Assembly (NCBI RefSeq): GCF_902498785.1
Contig: NZ_LR701493.1
Span: 806,724 to 870,723 of the forward strand
Direction of reading: 5' to 3'
Length of the DNA stretch: 64,000 nucleotides
Origin: Sphingomonas sp. EC-HK361
GTDB lineage: Bacteria; Pseudomonadota; Alphaproteobacteria; Sphingomonadales; Sphingomonadaceae
This document shows, one piece after another, positions 1-9,601 of this stretch. Position numbers and translations under genes: made by a program. How positions within the stretch are numbered: the first letter of the stretch is position 1; every line of letters begins with the position of its first letter. The notes beneath the pieces were generated by a model. That model was given only the letters and a program-made list of their open reading frames with translations, did not search any database and was not told the origin of the DNA.

Positions 1-26
1 GGCGGGTGGTGCGGTTCCTCGAGGGC

Positions 27-63
27 GACCCACCCCCGACCCCTCCCTTCCAGGGAGGGGAGA
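27..63. repeat. Intergenic GC-rich repeat, right arm only (family A)
   Basis: A run of CCCACCCCC followed by CCCCTCCCTTCCAGGGAGGGG. It matches the right arm of the paired repeats at 21041-21193 and 63555-63662. The left arm, if present, lies before the window start. It sits just downstream of the rsmI stop codon and may act as a 3' hairpin. Confidence 0.7.
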
Positions 64-77
64 AAGCGGGCGCTTCT

Positions 78-923
78 TCACGCCTTCATCGCCATCGCCC
101 GCGCGTAGAGGGCTTTGCGGTCGAGGCCGAATTTCTTTGCGATCTCCCCCGCGGCCTTTGAGGCGGGGAGGCGGGTGAGGGCTTCGGCGAGGGCTGCGTC
201 GGCATCCTCGATGGCGGGCGGGGGCGCGTCGCCCGGCGGGGCGATGACGATCGCGATCTCGCCGCGTGGGGGGGCGTCGGCGTAGCGGGCGGCGAGGGAG
301 GAGAGGGTGCCGGTCACCGCCTCCTCGAACTTCTTGGAGATCTCGCGCGTGACCGCGGCGTCGCGGTCGCCCAGCCCGCCGGCGAGCGCGGACAGCGATG
401 CGGCCAGACGGGGTCCGCTTTCGTAGAGGACGAGCGTTGCCCTGATCCCGGCCAGCTCGGCGATGGCGGTCGTGCGGGCGCCGGCCTTGGAGGGCAGGAA
501 GCCGGCGAAGAGGAAACGATCGGTCGGCAAGCCGGCGAGGGTGAGCGCGGCGATGGCGGCGCAGGGGCCGGGAATGGTCACGATCGTATGGCCAGCCGCG
601 CGGGCGTCGCGGACGAGCTTGTAGCCGGGATCGGAGATCAGCGGCGTGCCGGCATCGGAGACGAGCGCGACCGCCTCGGTGCCCATCCGCGCGATGAGGC
701 CGGGGCGCACGCCTTCCGCATTGTGATCGTGATAGGGGAGCATCGGGCGCTTCACGCCGATGTGGCGGAGCAGGCCGGCGGTGACCCGGCTGTCTTCCAC
801 CGCGACCACATCGGCGCGCGAAAGTATGTCGGCGGCGCGCGGAGAGAGGTCTCCGAGATTGCCGATCGGGGTCGCGACGATGTAGAGGCCGGGTTCAAGA
901 GGATTTTCCACGAGGGGTGTCAT
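78..923 (-). CDS. rsmI: 16S rRNA (cytidine(1402)-2'-O)-methyltransferase RsmI
   Basis: 281 aa. SAM-dependent enzyme that 2'-O-methylates C1402 of 16S rRNA. The N-terminus reads GLYIVATPIGNLGDLSPRA, followed by VVAVEDSR, ALVSDAGTPLISDPGYKLV and TIPGPCAAIAALTLAGLPTDRF, all hallmarks of the tetrapyrrole-methylase-fold RsmI family. The open frame continues upstream to about 1271, but family homology begins at the ATG at 923, which is therefore chosen. That start codon shares bases with the divergent start of the LpoA-like gene (CATG, 921-924). An rsmI/lpoA neighbourhood is known from other proteobacteria. The C-terminal RKALYARAMAM tail is also typical. Confidence 0.95.
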   Translation of the reverse strand: MTPLVENPLEPGLYIVATPIGNLGDLSPRAADILSRADVVAVEDSRVTAGLLRHIGVKRPMLPYHDHNAEGVRPGLIARMGTEAVALVSDAGTPLISDPGYKLVRDARAAGHTIVTIPGPCAAIAALTLAGLPTDRFLFAGFLPSKAGARTTAIAELAGIRATLVLYESGPRLAASLSALAGGLGDRDAAVTREISKKFEEAVTGTLSSLAARYADAPPRGEIAIVIAPPGDAPPPAIEDADAALAEALTRLPASKAAGEIAKKFGLDRKALYARAMAMKA

Positions 924-2151
924 GGCAGAGGCAGCGATCCTTCCGCAACCGGCGACGGGCGTGCGGATCGGCGAAGAGCGTCGTTGGGGGCGAGAGATCG
1001 CCCGGACGGTCGCGGTGGCGGCGGCGCTGCTGCTCGGCGCGTGCCAAACGCTGGTGCCGCGCGGGCCGACGAGCGCGCCGCAACAGACGACGCGTCCCGA
1101 ACAGACGCGGCCCGAGACCGTCGAGGAAGGCCTGCCGCGCGATACCGAGCGCAACCGCGTCGCGCTGCTGGTGCCGCTGTCGGGGCCGAACGCCGGCGTC
1201 GGGCGGAGCCTTGCGAACGCAACGATGCTCGCGCTGCTGGATACGAAGAACCAGAAGGTCCGGATCACCAACTACGATACTGCGACGGGGGCGGGCGTGG
1301 CCGCGCAGCGCGCGATTGCGGAAGGCGCGCAGCTGATTCTCGGTCCGCTGCTGTCGGAGGACGTTCGCGCGGTTGCGCCGATCGCGCGGGCCGCACGGGT
1401 GCCGGTGCTCAGTTTCTCGAACGATGTCGGGGTGGCCGGGGACGGCGCCTATGTGATGGGCTATGTCCCCTCGCAGTCGATCGAGCGGGTGGTGCAATAT
1501 GCCCGCGGGCGCGGCGTTTCGAACTTCGGCGGGCTGGTGCCCAACGCGCTCTACGGCACGCGCGCCTCGACGGTGTTCCTGCGCGCGGTGGAGGCGGCGG
1601 GCGGCAAGGTCGTGTCGCTGCAGACCTATGACCGGTCGGGCGGCGGGGTGGCCGCCGCGGTCAACCGCATGGCGAAGGACGCGCCATTCGATGGCGTGCT
1701 GATCGCGGACGGCGCGAGCAACGCCGCCGCCGCGGTGCCGCTGCTGAAGCGGGCGAGCCCCTCGACGCGGATCCTCGGCACGGAATTGTGGAATTCGGAC
1801 ACGGGGGTCGCGAGCAAGGCGGCGCTGAACGGCGCGTGGTTCGCGAGCGTATCGGACGGACTCTACCGCCAATATGCGGGCAAATACCGCGCCCGGTTCG
1901 GCGCGGCGCCCTATCGCCTGTCGAGCCTCGGCTATGATTCGGTGCTGTTGACGGTGCGCATCGCGCGCGACTGGAGGGTTGGCACACCGTTCCCCGAGGC
2001 GAAGCTGCGCGCGGCGGATGGCTTTGCCGGGATCGACGGCGCCTTCCGCTTCAACCGCGACGGCGTGGCCGAGCGCGCGCTGGAGGTGCAGGAGATCCGC
2101 GGCGGCGCGACGGTGACGGTGTCGCCCGCGCCGACCGGGTTCGGGGGGTGA
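922..2151 (+). CDS. LpoA-like penicillin-binding protein activator lipoprotein
   Basis: 409 aa from ATG 922, which has GAGGGG 5 nt upstream. The GTG at 961 would give a more usual lipoprotein signal peptide, so the start is uncertain. A hydrophobic stretch ends in the lipobox LLLGAC (Cys41 from the ATG). The mature part resembles a periplasmic-binding-protein fold: VALLVPLSGPNAGVGRSLANA, QLILGPLLSEDV, VPVLSFSNDVGV, ILGTELWNSD. LpoA proteins activate class A PBPs from the outer membrane; this one lacks the long TPR half of the enterobacterial protein. The position next to rsmI matches the lpoA locus of other proteobacteria. Family assignment is good; the exact role is inferred. Confidence 0.8.
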   Translation: MAEAAILPQPATGVRIGEERRWGREIARTVAVAAALLLGACQTLVPRGPTSAPQQTTRPEQTRPETVEEGLPRDTERNRVALLVPLSGPNAGVGRSLANATMLALLDTKNQKVRITNYDTATGAGVAAQRAIAEGAQLILGPLLSEDVRAVAPIARAARVPVLSFSNDVGVAGDGAYVMGYVPSQSIERVVQYARGRGVSNFGGLVPNALYGTRASTVFLRAVEAAGGKVVSLQTYDRSGGGVAAAVNRMAKDAPFDGVLIADGASNAAAAVPLLKRASPSTRILGTELWNSDTGVASKAALNGAWFASVSDGLYRQYAGKYRARFGAAPYRLSSLGYDSVLLTVRIARDWRVGTPFPEAKLRAADGFAGIDGAFRFNRDGVAERALEVQEIRGGATVTVSPAPTGFGG

Positions 2152-2182
2152 TGGCGGGAAGGGAAATCCGACACCGTTTGCA

Positions 2183-2290
2183 CTGAACCCTTCGGCGAAG
2201 GGTTCAGGACATGCTTGTCGAAGTGCCGTTCTCCTCTGCTATCGGACAAGAAGGACAACGGGGCTTCGACAGGCTCAGCCCGAACGGGTT
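2183..2290. repeat. Compound intergenic repeat between lpoA-like gene and hemW
   Basis: Begins with an 11-bp perfect inverted repeat (CTGAACCCTTC at 2183-2193, GAAGGGTTCAG at 2197-2207). It ends with GCTTCGACAGGCTCAGCCCG and AACGGG, a sequence type I recall as frequent between genes in sphingomonads. It fills the gap between the convergent ends of the LpoA-like gene and hemW and could serve as a bidirectional 3' structure. No T-run is present. Confidence 0.6.
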
Positions 2291-2292
2291 GA

Positions 2293-3441
2293 TTATGCGA
2301 AGGCAGGCGTTGTCGTTCGTACCACCTCGGGCAAAATCGAATCGAGCAGCAGCATGCCTGCGTCGGTGACGGTCAGGCGGTCGCCGGCGCGGGTGATGAG
2401 GCCGTGGCCGGCAAGGCGATCGACCGCGGCGAGATCGACATGATCCGCGCCGATCCGTGACAGGTCCACGCCTTCGCGCAGGCGCAGCCCCATGACCAGC
2501 GCCTCGGTCGCGCGGGTGGGCGGGTCGAGCGGGTCTTCGCTCTGCGCACCGTGCCCGTTGCGCGCGATGGCGTTCATCCAGTTCTCCGGCTTTCTGTGGC
2601 GCACCGTCGCCACCCCGGCGCGCCGGCCATGCGCACCGGGACCGACGCCGAGATAGTCCTGATACCGCCAATAAGTGAGGTTGTGGCGGCTCTCCGCGCC
2701 TGCCTTCGCGTGGTTCGAGATTTCGTAAGCCGGGAGGCCGGCTGCGGCGGTGAGGGCGCGGGTCGTCTCGAACAGGTCGGCGCCGGCGTCGCCGTCCGGG
2801 ATGACCAGCCGTCCGGCAGCCGCCTCGGTCGCGAAGCGCGTGCCGGGTTCGATGGTGAGCTGGTAGAGCGACAGGTGCTCGGTCCCGACGGCGAGCGCGC
2901 GGGCGAGTTCGGCCTCCCACGCGGCGAGCGACTGATCGGGGCGGGCGTAGATGAGGTCGAAGCTGATCCGCGCGAACGTCGCCTGCGCCACCTCTAGCGC
3001 CGCCAGCCCTTCCGTCACGTCGTGGGCGCGGCCGAGAAAGCGCAGCGCGTCGTTGTCGAGCGCCTGCAGGCCGAGCGACACGCGGTTCACGCCCGCCACC
3101 GCGAGATCGCCGAACCGTGCCGCCTCGACCGAGGAGGGGTTCGCCTCGAGCGTGATCTCGATATCGGGGGCGAAGCCGAAATGGTGCTCTGCCGCATCGA
3201 GGATCGCGGCGGCGGTGGCGGGGGGCATCAGCGACGGCGTGCCGCCACCGAAGAAGATCGAGCTGAGCGGGCGGCGGGGCGCCACGCTCGCCTCATAGGC
3301 GAGGTCGGCGAGGAGCGCGGCGCGCCATGCGTCCTGATCGACGCCGTCGCGGACATGGCTGTTGAAGTCGCAATAGGGGCATTTCGACACGCAGAACGGC
3401 CAGTGGACGTAGAGGGCGAGCGGGGCATTGTCGGGGGTCAT
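2293..3441 (-). CDS. hemW: Radical SAM heme chaperone HemW (coproporphyrinogen III oxidase-like)
   Basis: 382 aa. The CX3CX2C radical-SAM cluster motif is at Cys17, Cys21 and Cys24 (FCVSKCPYCDFNSH). It is followed by FFGGGTPSLM, ITLEANPSSVE, RVSLGLQALD and GEHL/YQLTIEPGT segments typical of HemW/HemN-like proteins. The DFN after the third cysteine fits HemW rather than true HemN. A longer frame to 3528 exists, but homology starts at the ATG at 3441. In relatives this gene commonly follows rdgB; here a TonB receptor gene with its own terminator lies between, so hemW needs a promoter in about 3442-3527. Confidence 0.93.
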   Translation of the reverse strand: MTPDNAPLALYVHWPFCVSKCPYCDFNSHVRDGVDQDAWRAALLADLAYEASVAPRRPLSSIFFGGGTPSLMPPATAAAILDAAEHHFGFAPDIEITLEANPSSVEAARFGDLAVAGVNRVSLGLQALDNDALRFLGRAHDVTEGLAALEVAQATFARISFDLIYARPDQSLAAWEAELARALAVGTEHLSLYQLTIEPGTRFATEAAAGRLVIPDGDAGADLFETTRALTAAAGLPAYEISNHAKAGAESRHNLTYWRYQDYLGVGPGAHGRRAGVATVRHRKPENWMNAIARNGHGAQSEDPLDPPTRATEALVMGLRLREGVDLSRIGADHVDLAAVDRLAGHGLITRAGDRLTVTDAGMLLLDSILPEVVRTTTPAFA

Positions 3442-3526
3442 GGCGCGCCCGATATGGCGGGGATGACGGCGGAAGGCCACCGCTGTGGTGCGGGCACCAT
3501 GACCCATGTCCTCCCATCTCATCGAC

Positions 3527-3557
3527 AAAAAGGGGCGGCATCTCGCGATGCCGCCCC
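3527..3557 (-). terminator. Intrinsic terminator of the TonB receptor gene
   Basis: On the minus strand, directly after the receptor stop codon: an 11-bp perfect stem (GGGGCGGCATC at 3532-3542, GATGCCGCCCC at 3547-3557), a 4-nt loop and a run of five U (A-run at 3527-3531). This is the clearest rho-independent terminator on the left side of the window. It separates the receptor from hemW. Confidence 0.92.
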
Positions 3558-3578
3558 AATGATCAAATGTTTCGGCTC

Positions 3579-6500
3579 TTAGAACTTGGCCGTCGTATTT
3601 ACGAAGAACGTGCGTCCGACATAATCATAACCGGAATACAGCGGTGCGTTGCCGATCAGGCTATACGCCCCAGCCGTGATACGCGGCGGATGCTTGTCGA
3701 GCATGTTGCGAACACCGACGGTCATCTGGAACTTCTTCTGAACATCGAACTGGATCGAAGCCGAGTGGAGGAAATAGCTCGGGACCTCCAGATAATAGTT
3801 GTCGCGCAAGAACTGCTCATAGGACGGATCGATCTCGCCAGTCGTCGTATCCTTGGCGAGATAGCGATAGGTGCGATCGCGATCACCGTTGATCCAATCG
3901 AGACCATAGCGAAGCGAAGCGCCGCCGAAGTTGAAGAACGCCTCAAACGTTCCGGACCAGTCCGGCGTCGTGATCGTGCCGTTGGCATCGATCAATGCAT
4001 CGGTCGGGAAGCGCTGAAGCGACTGTTCGGTATATTTGGTTACCAGCGCGTTGAACCGGATGTTTCCGGCCCCGACATCGTGAGCATAACGAAGGTTGAC
4101 CTCGAACCCTTTGCGCTTTTCGGTCGAGAGGTTGACGTAGTTGTCGAAAACCGTGAGCGCGTTCGTCGTCGGATCACGATCCACGAAATTGCAGTAGCCG
4201 CCATTCGGATTGAAGTTTGCGGCGGCATAGCAGAGGCTCAGAATCCCGGCCGCACCCGCACGGCTGACCTCGTTGTTGACGGTAATCGCGAAATAATCGA
4301 GCGAAACCGATAGATCTCCGAAGGCCTTGCCCAATACCGGCGTCAAAACGACCCCCGCCGAGAAGTTCTTGGACGTCTCCGCCTTCAGGCCACCGCTTGC
4401 ACCGCCGCCGCTGAGGACGGTGACGCCATTGGTTTGCACGAAGTCGGCCGGCAGCCCCAACGCGGCGCAATTGCGCTGAATGATCGGGTTCTGGCTGTTG
4501 CCATAATCATCGCAAGGATCGGTGTTACTGCCGAGGAACCCCGACGTGGCGCCGAGAAACTGCTCGAACAGGGCCGGCGCACGATAGGACGTGCCGTAAT
4601 TGGCCCGCAGCCCGAAACCCCGGAACGGCTGGTAATCAGCGGAAACCTTATACGTCCAGCCACCACCGTAGGAACGATAGTGCGTGTATCGGCCCGATGC
4701 GTCGAGATTGAGGCTGTAAGCCAGCGGCACATTCGCCAGCAGCGGCATGTAGAGCTCGCCATAAGCCTCCCACACCTCGTCCGAACCGACCGTGGGCGCT
4801 GCCGAGGTCAGGTTATAGAGATCGCCGGCGACGCTCTCGGGCGGCGGCTGGTCGTTGATCGACGAGTGACGGTATTCCGCACCCAGGCTGGCCTTCACCT
4901 TGCCGCCAGGCAGCGAGAAGAGCGAGCCGTCGACGTTGAGCGACGCGATATATTCGCGGAACTTGGTCGTCCCGGTGACCGTGTCCGTGATGAAATTGCG
5001 ATAAGCGTCGCTGAGGTTGCCCCCGATCGACGCCGCATTCACTGCCGGCGCCGCGACGCAATTGTTCGACGCATCCACGCAGGCGAACGAACCATCGGCG
5101 TTCTGCACGACGTTTAGCGACTGGGCGAGACGGCTGGTCAGGAAGGTGTCGGACGAATAGCGCGCGTCGGTCCAGCTGCGGCTGCCATACAGATCGTACC
5201 GCCAGTCACCGACGTTGATGTCGCCACGCAGCCCGACAGCGGTGCGGTAGAAATCGACGCGCTGCGCACTGTTCAGCTGGCCATAGCCGATGAAAGAGCG
5301 AACGGCGGTCGCCTGACCATTGGTCAGCTCCGATCCGCCGGCCGGCAGGAATACACCGTTGCGGAAGATCGTCGGGACAAGCGGGCTGCCGGTCGCATAG
5401 TCCAGCGTCAGCTGACGGTAGCCGGGCGACGTGGACTCGCGGCGATTGCCAAGCAGTTCGACATACAGTTCCGCATTGCCCAGAACCCCGGTGTCGTAGC
5501 CGGCCTGAAGATAGCCGGTGTAGGTCTGAACGGGCGTAACCAGCGGATCCTGCAGCGTCCGCGGATCGAAGGTGTCGCGGGTGTAATAGCCAACGCCTTC
5601 ATAGCCCGGGGTGGCCCCGGTCGTTATTGCGGCGTTTGGACGCAAGCGGTTGAAAAGCGTGCCGGTTTCACCAGGGGCGGGCGTCGCGGTTCGGGTCGGA
5701 ACGCCGAGTGTGTTGATCGTCACACCGCCATTGTCGAGCGTGAAGCATGCAGGCTTGCCAGTCGCCGGGTCGATATAGTCGCCCGAGCCGAATGCCGTTC
5801 CTTCGCCGGTCAGATAGCCGGCGATCGGGCAGCGGGCGAAGGGCACGTCACCCGTCGTTACGATGCTGCGCTTGTAATATTCGGCCGAGCCGATGACCCG
5901 CCAGCGATCGCCATGCGTCCCATAAGAAGCGGAAAGGCGTTCAGACGAACCAGCGCCGATTTCGGGGAAATTGACCTGCGCGTCGAGCACCAAGCCGTCC
6001 AGCTTGCTATCGGTGATGATGTTCACCACGCCGGCAACCGCGTCCGACCCGTAGATCGACGACGCGCCAGCCTTGAGAACCTCGATGCGCTCGATCAGCG
6101 CACTCGGCAGGACGTTCGTGTCGACCGAGCCGACCGAGCCGCGCGTGCCGGCCGGCGCGAGCCGGTGACCATTGAGCAGGACCAACGTGCGCGTCGGCCC
6201 AAGCCCGCGCAGGCTGACCGTGTTCGCGCCGGTGCCGCCATCGGTGACAAAGCCGCCGTAATAGTTGTTGATCTGCGACGCGCCCTGCGTGATCGCATTG
6301 CTTTGCAACGCGTCGGTGGCCGAGCTGAAGCCTGCCTGGGTCATCTCACTGCGCGTGATGACCGTTAGCGGCTCTGTGGAATTGAAGTTGCTGCGACGGA
6401 TGCGCGAGCCGGTAACCACGATTTCGCCCGCGGCATTGGAAGAACCGTCTGCTGCGGTGGTTTCGGAGGCGGGTAGGCCGTCCTGCGTCTGGCTCGTCGT

Positions 6501-6626
6501 CGGGGCATCGGTGCCGGACGTCCCGAGGGTTTGCTGCGCGAACGCCGGCGAAGCGACCAGCACCACGCCCGCCATCGAGAGACTGGTCGCACAACGCAAC
6601 GCGGCTTTCGTCAGCGAATTCTTCAT
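3579..6626 (-). CDS. TonB-dependent outer-membrane receptor
   Basis: 1015 aa. A signal peptide ends at PAFA-QQ (about residue 30), followed by a Q/T/S/A-rich spacer and a TonB-box-like EIVVTGSRI. The plug domain includes SLRGLGPTRTLVLLNGHRL, IERIEVLKAGASSIYGSDAV and AGVVNIIT. A long beta-barrel ends in an aromatic C-terminal strand (VGRTFFVNTTAKF). The substrate cannot be told. The 172-bp upstream region (6627-6798) carries AAAGGGG as a good ribosome-binding site just before the ATG. The gene separates rdgB from hemW, normally neighbours, so it looks like a lineage-specific insertion. No TonB, ExbB or enzyme gene is adjacent. Confidence 0.93.
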   Translation of the reverse strand: MKNSLTKAALRCATSLSMAGVVLVASPAFAQQTLGTSGTDAPTTSQTQDGLPASETTAADGSSNAAGEIVVTGSRIRRSNFNSTEPLTVITRSEMTQAGFSSATDALQSNAITQGASQINNYYGGFVTDGGTGANTVSLRGLGPTRTLVLLNGHRLAPAGTRGSVGSVDTNVLPSALIERIEVLKAGASSIYGSDAVAGVVNIITDSKLDGLVLDAQVNFPEIGAGSSERLSASYGTHGDRWRVIGSAEYYKRSIVTTGDVPFARCPIAGYLTGEGTAFGSGDYIDPATGKPACFTLDNGGVTINTLGVPTRTATPAPGETGTLFNRLRPNAAITTGATPGYEGVGYYTRDTFDPRTLQDPLVTPVQTYTGYLQAGYDTGVLGNAELYVELLGNRRESTSPGYRQLTLDYATGSPLVPTIFRNGVFLPAGGSELTNGQATAVRSFIGYGQLNSAQRVDFYRTAVGLRGDINVGDWRYDLYGSRSWTDARYSSDTFLTSRLAQSLNVVQNADGSFACVDASNNCVAAPAVNAASIGGNLSDAYRNFITDTVTGTTKFREYIASLNVDGSLFSLPGGKVKASLGAEYRHSSINDQPPPESVAGDLYNLTSAAPTVGSDEVWEAYGELYMPLLANVPLAYSLNLDASGRYTHYRSYGGGWTYKVSADYQPFRGFGLRANYGTSYRAPALFEQFLGATSGFLGSNTDPCDDYGNSQNPIIQRNCAALGLPADFVQTNGVTVLSGGGASGGLKAETSKNFSAGVVLTPVLGKAFGDLSVSLDYFAITVNNEVSRAGAAGILSLCYAAANFNPNGGYCNFVDRDPTTNALTVFDNYVNLSTEKRKGFEVNLRYAHDVGAGNIRFNALVTKYTEQSLQRFPTDALIDANGTITTPDWSGTFEAFFNFGGASLRYGLDWINGDRDRTYRYLAKDTTTGEIDPSYEQFLRDNYYLEVPSYFLHSASIQFDVQKKFQMTVGVRNMLDKHPPRITAGAYSLIGNAPLYSGYDYVGRTFFVNTTAKF

Positions 6627-6798
6627 CCCACATTCCCCTTTAAACGCGATTCCGCGGACTTAGCGTCCGGCTGATTGGCAATGTTTCTGACCTAATTTGC
6701 GGAAGCGCAATCGCCACGCTGCAATTTTGTGACGACGTTGCGTTGCTGCCACTTCAGGGCCGAACCGGGTGTTTTGGTGTGGTTTTAACTCGTCCGGT

Positions 6799-7437
6799 TT
6801 AAAACACCGCCGCAACCAGCTTCGCGAACGCGTCCGCGCGGTGGCTGATCGCGTGTTTTTCCGCCGGATCGAGCTCGGCGTAGCTGCGGTTATGGCCTAG
6901 CGGCACGAAGACGGGGTCGTAGCCGAAGCCGGCTTCGCCGCGCGGGGGCCAGGTTAGCGTGCCGTCGGAGCGGCCTTCGAACCATTCGATGTGGCCGTCG
7001 GGCCACGCCAGTGCGAGGGCGCAGACGAAGTGGGCGGAGCGGCTTGCCTCCGGGCCTTTGGTCGCCAGCGCGTCTTCGACCTTTTGCATCGCCATCTGCC
7101 AGTCGCGGGTGCCGTCCGCGCGTTCGGCCCAGTTGGCGGTGTAGACGCCGGGATCGCCGTTCAGCGCCTCGACGCACAGCCCGCTGTCGTCGGCAAGCGC
7201 GGGGAGGCCGGAGAGGTCCGCCGCCGCGCGCGCCTTCAGTTCGGCGTTTGCGACGAAGGTGGTGCCGGTTTCCTCGGGCTCGGGCAGGTCGAGCGCCTTG
7301 GCCGAGATCGGCTCGATACCATAGGGCGCGAGGAGATCGCGGATTTCACGGACCTTGCCTTCGTTATGGCTGGCGATGACGAGCTTGCCGGGGGCGAGCT
7401 TCCGGATCGCCTGCGGGGGAAGGCCTTCCCGGCTCAT
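6799..7437 (-). CDS. rdgB: Non-canonical purine NTP pyrophosphatase RdgB/HAM1
   Basis: 212 aa. Hydrolyses dITP, dXTP and ITP to the monophosphate and PPi, cleaning the nucleotide pool. The substrate loop SHNEGK is at residues 23-28. [27 protein letters not shown] and [10 protein letters not shown] are family signatures, and the conserved C-terminal SHRADAF is present. The first about 16 residues are an extension; a start nearer KLVIASHN is possible, but the ATG at 7437 overlaps the rph stop by 4 bp (ATGA), supporting translational coupling with rph. Confidence 0.95.
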   Translation of the reverse strand: MSREGLPPQAIRKLAPGKLVIASHNEGKVREIRDLLAPYGIEPISAKALDLPEPEETGTTFVANAELKARAAADLSGLPALADDSGLCVEALNGDPGVYTANWAERADGTRDWQMAMQKVEDALATKGPEASRSAHFVCALALAWPDGHIEWFEGRSDGTLTWPPRGEAGFGYDPVFVPLGHNRSYAELDPAEKHAISHRADAFAKLVAAVF

Positions 7438-8150
7438 GTGCGCACGGCCTTGTCCTGCGCGGCGAAGATGTCGGCGCAGCCCATGCGGGCGAGACGGAGC
7501 AGGCGGAGGAGCGCTTCCTCGTCATAGGTCGCACCCTCGGCGGTCGCCTGCGCCTCGGCGATGTTGCCGTTTTCGAGGAGCACGAAGTTGGCGTCGGCGT
7601 CGGCGTTCGAATCCTCGTCATAGTCGAGGTCGAGGACGGGGGTGCCCTTGTAGATGCCGCAGCTGACCGCGGCGACCTTCTGGGTCAGCGGATCGCTCGT
7701 CAGCTTGCCGCTGGAGAGCAGGCCGTTGACGGCGAGGCGCAGCGCGACCCAGGCGCCGGAGATCGACGCGGTGCGGGTGCCGCCATCGGCCTGGATGACG
7801 TCGCAATCGAGGACGATCTGGCGCTCGCCGAGCAGTTTCAGGTCGGTGACTGCGCGCAAGGAACGGCCGATAAGCCGCTGGATTTCCTGGGTGCGGCCGG
7901 ACTGCTTGCCCTTCGCCGCCTCCCGGTTGCCGCGGGTGTGGGTCGCACGGGGCAGCATGCCGTATTCGGCGGTGACCCAGCCCTCGCCCTTGCCGCGCAG
8001 GAACGGCGGCACGCGCTCCTCGACCGAGGCGGTGACCAGCACCTTCGTGTCGCCGAAGCCGATGAGCACCGATCCCTCGGCATGGCGGGTGAAGCGCGGT
8101 TCGATGGTGATCGCGCGCATCTGGTCTGGGGTACGGCCGCTGGGGCGCAT
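7434..8150 (-). CDS. rph: Ribonuclease PH
   Basis: 238 aa, the usual length. Phosphorolytic 3'-5' exoribonuclease that trims tRNA 3' ends. Motifs: [11 protein letters not shown] at the N-terminus, [58 protein letters not shown] and [15 protein letters not shown]. It is the first gene of the rph-rdgB unit and overlaps rdgB by 4 bp. It is divergent from homoserine dehydrogenase across a 146-bp gap that must hold both promoters. Confidence 0.96.
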   Translation of the reverse strand: MRPSGRTPDQMRAITIEPRFTRHAEGSVLIGFGDTKVLVTASVEERVPPFLRGKGEGWVTAEYGMLPRATHTRGNREAAKGKQSGRTQEIQRLIGRSLRAVTDLKLLGERQIVLDCDVIQADGGTRTASISGAWVALRLAVNGLLSSGKLTSDPLTQKVAAVSCGIYKGTPVLDLDYDEDSNADADANFVLLENGNIAEAQATAEGATYDEEALLRLLRLARMGCADIFAAQDKAVRT

Positions 8151-8296
8151 GTCTGGTCCTTCGTCAAGTTTGCCCGTGCCCTAGCGCCGCGGCCCCGCGC
8201 GCGCCAGTGCGTTGCCCGTGCGGGCGGGCATTGCGGCGGGCGACCGACATCCTTAGGCGCGGGCGTAGGCGCTGGGGCGAGCAAGGGAGGCAGGCG

Positions 8297-9583
8297 ATGG
8301 CGGACGTGTTGCGGGTGGCGTTGGCCGGGCTGGGGACGGTCGGCGGCGGGGTGATCCGGCTGCTCGACGCCAATCGCGAGCTGATCGCGCGGCGTGCGGG
8401 GCGCCCGATCGAGGTGGTGGCGGTGTCCGCGCGGGACCGCGGCAAGGATCGCGGGGTCGATATCGGGCGCTTCGCGTGGATCGACGATACGACCGCGCTT
8501 GCGCATGCGGAGGCCGATGTCGTCGTCGAGCTGATCGGCGGATCGGACGGCCCGGCGCTGACGCTGGCGCGCGCGACGCTTGGGGCGGGCAAGGGCTTCG
8601 TCACCGCGAACAAGGCGATGCTGGCGCATCACGGGCTCGAACTGGCGCAGGTGGCGGAACAGGCCGGCGTGCCGCTGAAGTTCGAGGCGGCGGTCGCGGG
8701 CGGCATTCCCGTCATCAAGGGTTTGCGCGAAGGCGCGGCGGCCAACGCGATCGCGCGCGTCTACGGCATCCTCAACGGCACCTGCAATTTCATCCTGTCG
8801 ACGATGGAGGAGGAAGGCCGCGACTTTGCCGAGGTGCTCGCCGAGGCGCAGGCGAAGGGGTTTGCCGAGAGCGATCCTAGCTTCGATATCGACGGGGTGG
8901 ACGCGGCGCACAAGCTGTCGATCCTCGCCAGCCTGGCGTTCGGAACGCGGCCGGCGTTCGACGCGGTCGCGATCAGCGGCATCCGCCATGTCATCGCGGC
9001 GGATATCGCGGAGGCGGCGGCGCTTGGGTATCGCATCCGGCTCGTTGGGATCGCCGAGGAAGGACCGCACGGCCTGTTCCAGCGCGTTCACCCGCATCTG
9101 GTGCCGATGAGCCACCCGCTCGCACATGTCTCTGGATCGACCAACGCGGTCGTCGCAGAAGGCAATTTCGTCGGGCGGCTGCTGTTTCAGGGCGCGGGGG
9201 CCGGCGACGGCCCGACCGCAAGCGCGGTGGTTGCCGACCTGATCGATATCGCGCGCGGCGAATTCGGCCCGCCTTACGCGATGCCGGCCGCGGCACTCGC
9301 CGACGTGAAGCCGGCCGATAGCGGGCAGCGGCGCGGGCGGGCCTATCTGCGCTTCACGGTGGCGGACCGGGTCGGCGTGCTGGCCGAGATCGCGGCGGCG
9401 ATGCGCGATGCGGGCGTGTCGATCGAAAGCCTGATCCAGCGCGGCATCATGGCGGACGGCAGCGTCCTCGTCGCGATCGTGACGCATGAGGGGCCGGAGA
9501 GCGCGGTCGCGGCGGCGCTGGAGCGGCTGCGCGGGTCGCAGAGCCTTTCGGGCGAGCCGATGTGGATGCATATCCTGGGGTGA
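8297..9583 (+). CDS. hom: Homoserine dehydrogenase
   Basis: 428 aa. NAD(P)-dependent reduction of aspartate semialdehyde to homoserine, on the threonine/methionine branch. N-terminal Rossmann motif ALAGLGTVGGGV; ANKAMLAHHG; catalytic-domain signatures AGGIPVIKGLREG, NGTCNFILSTM and DIDGVDAAHKLSILA. The C-terminus is an ACT domain (LRFTVADRVGVLAEIAAAM) that usually senses threonine. There is no aspartokinase fusion. The ATG at 8297 is chosen because AGGGAGG lies 6 nt upstream and homology begins there; the frame is open 90 nt further upstream. Confidence 0.95.
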   Translation: MADVLRVALAGLGTVGGGVIRLLDANRELIARRAGRPIEVVAVSARDRGKDRGVDIGRFAWIDDTTALAHAEADVVVELIGGSDGPALTLARATLGAGKGFVTANKAMLAHHGLELAQVAEQAGVPLKFEAAVAGGIPVIKGLREGAAANAIARVYGILNGTCNFILSTMEEEGRDFAEVLAEAQAKGFAESDPSFDIDGVDAAHKLSILASLAFGTRPAFDAVAISGIRHVIAADIAEAAALGYRIRLVGIAEEGPHGLFQRVHPHLVPMSHPLAHVSGSTNAVVAEGNFVGRLLFQGAGAGDGPTASAVVADLIDIARGEFGPPYAMPAAALADVKPADSGQRRGRAYLRFTVADRVGVLAEIAAAMRDAGVSIESLIQRGIMADGSVLVAIVTHEGPESAVAAALERLRGSQSLSGEPMWMHILG

Positions 9584-9601
9584 GGGCGGGCGATCGACAC
9601 G

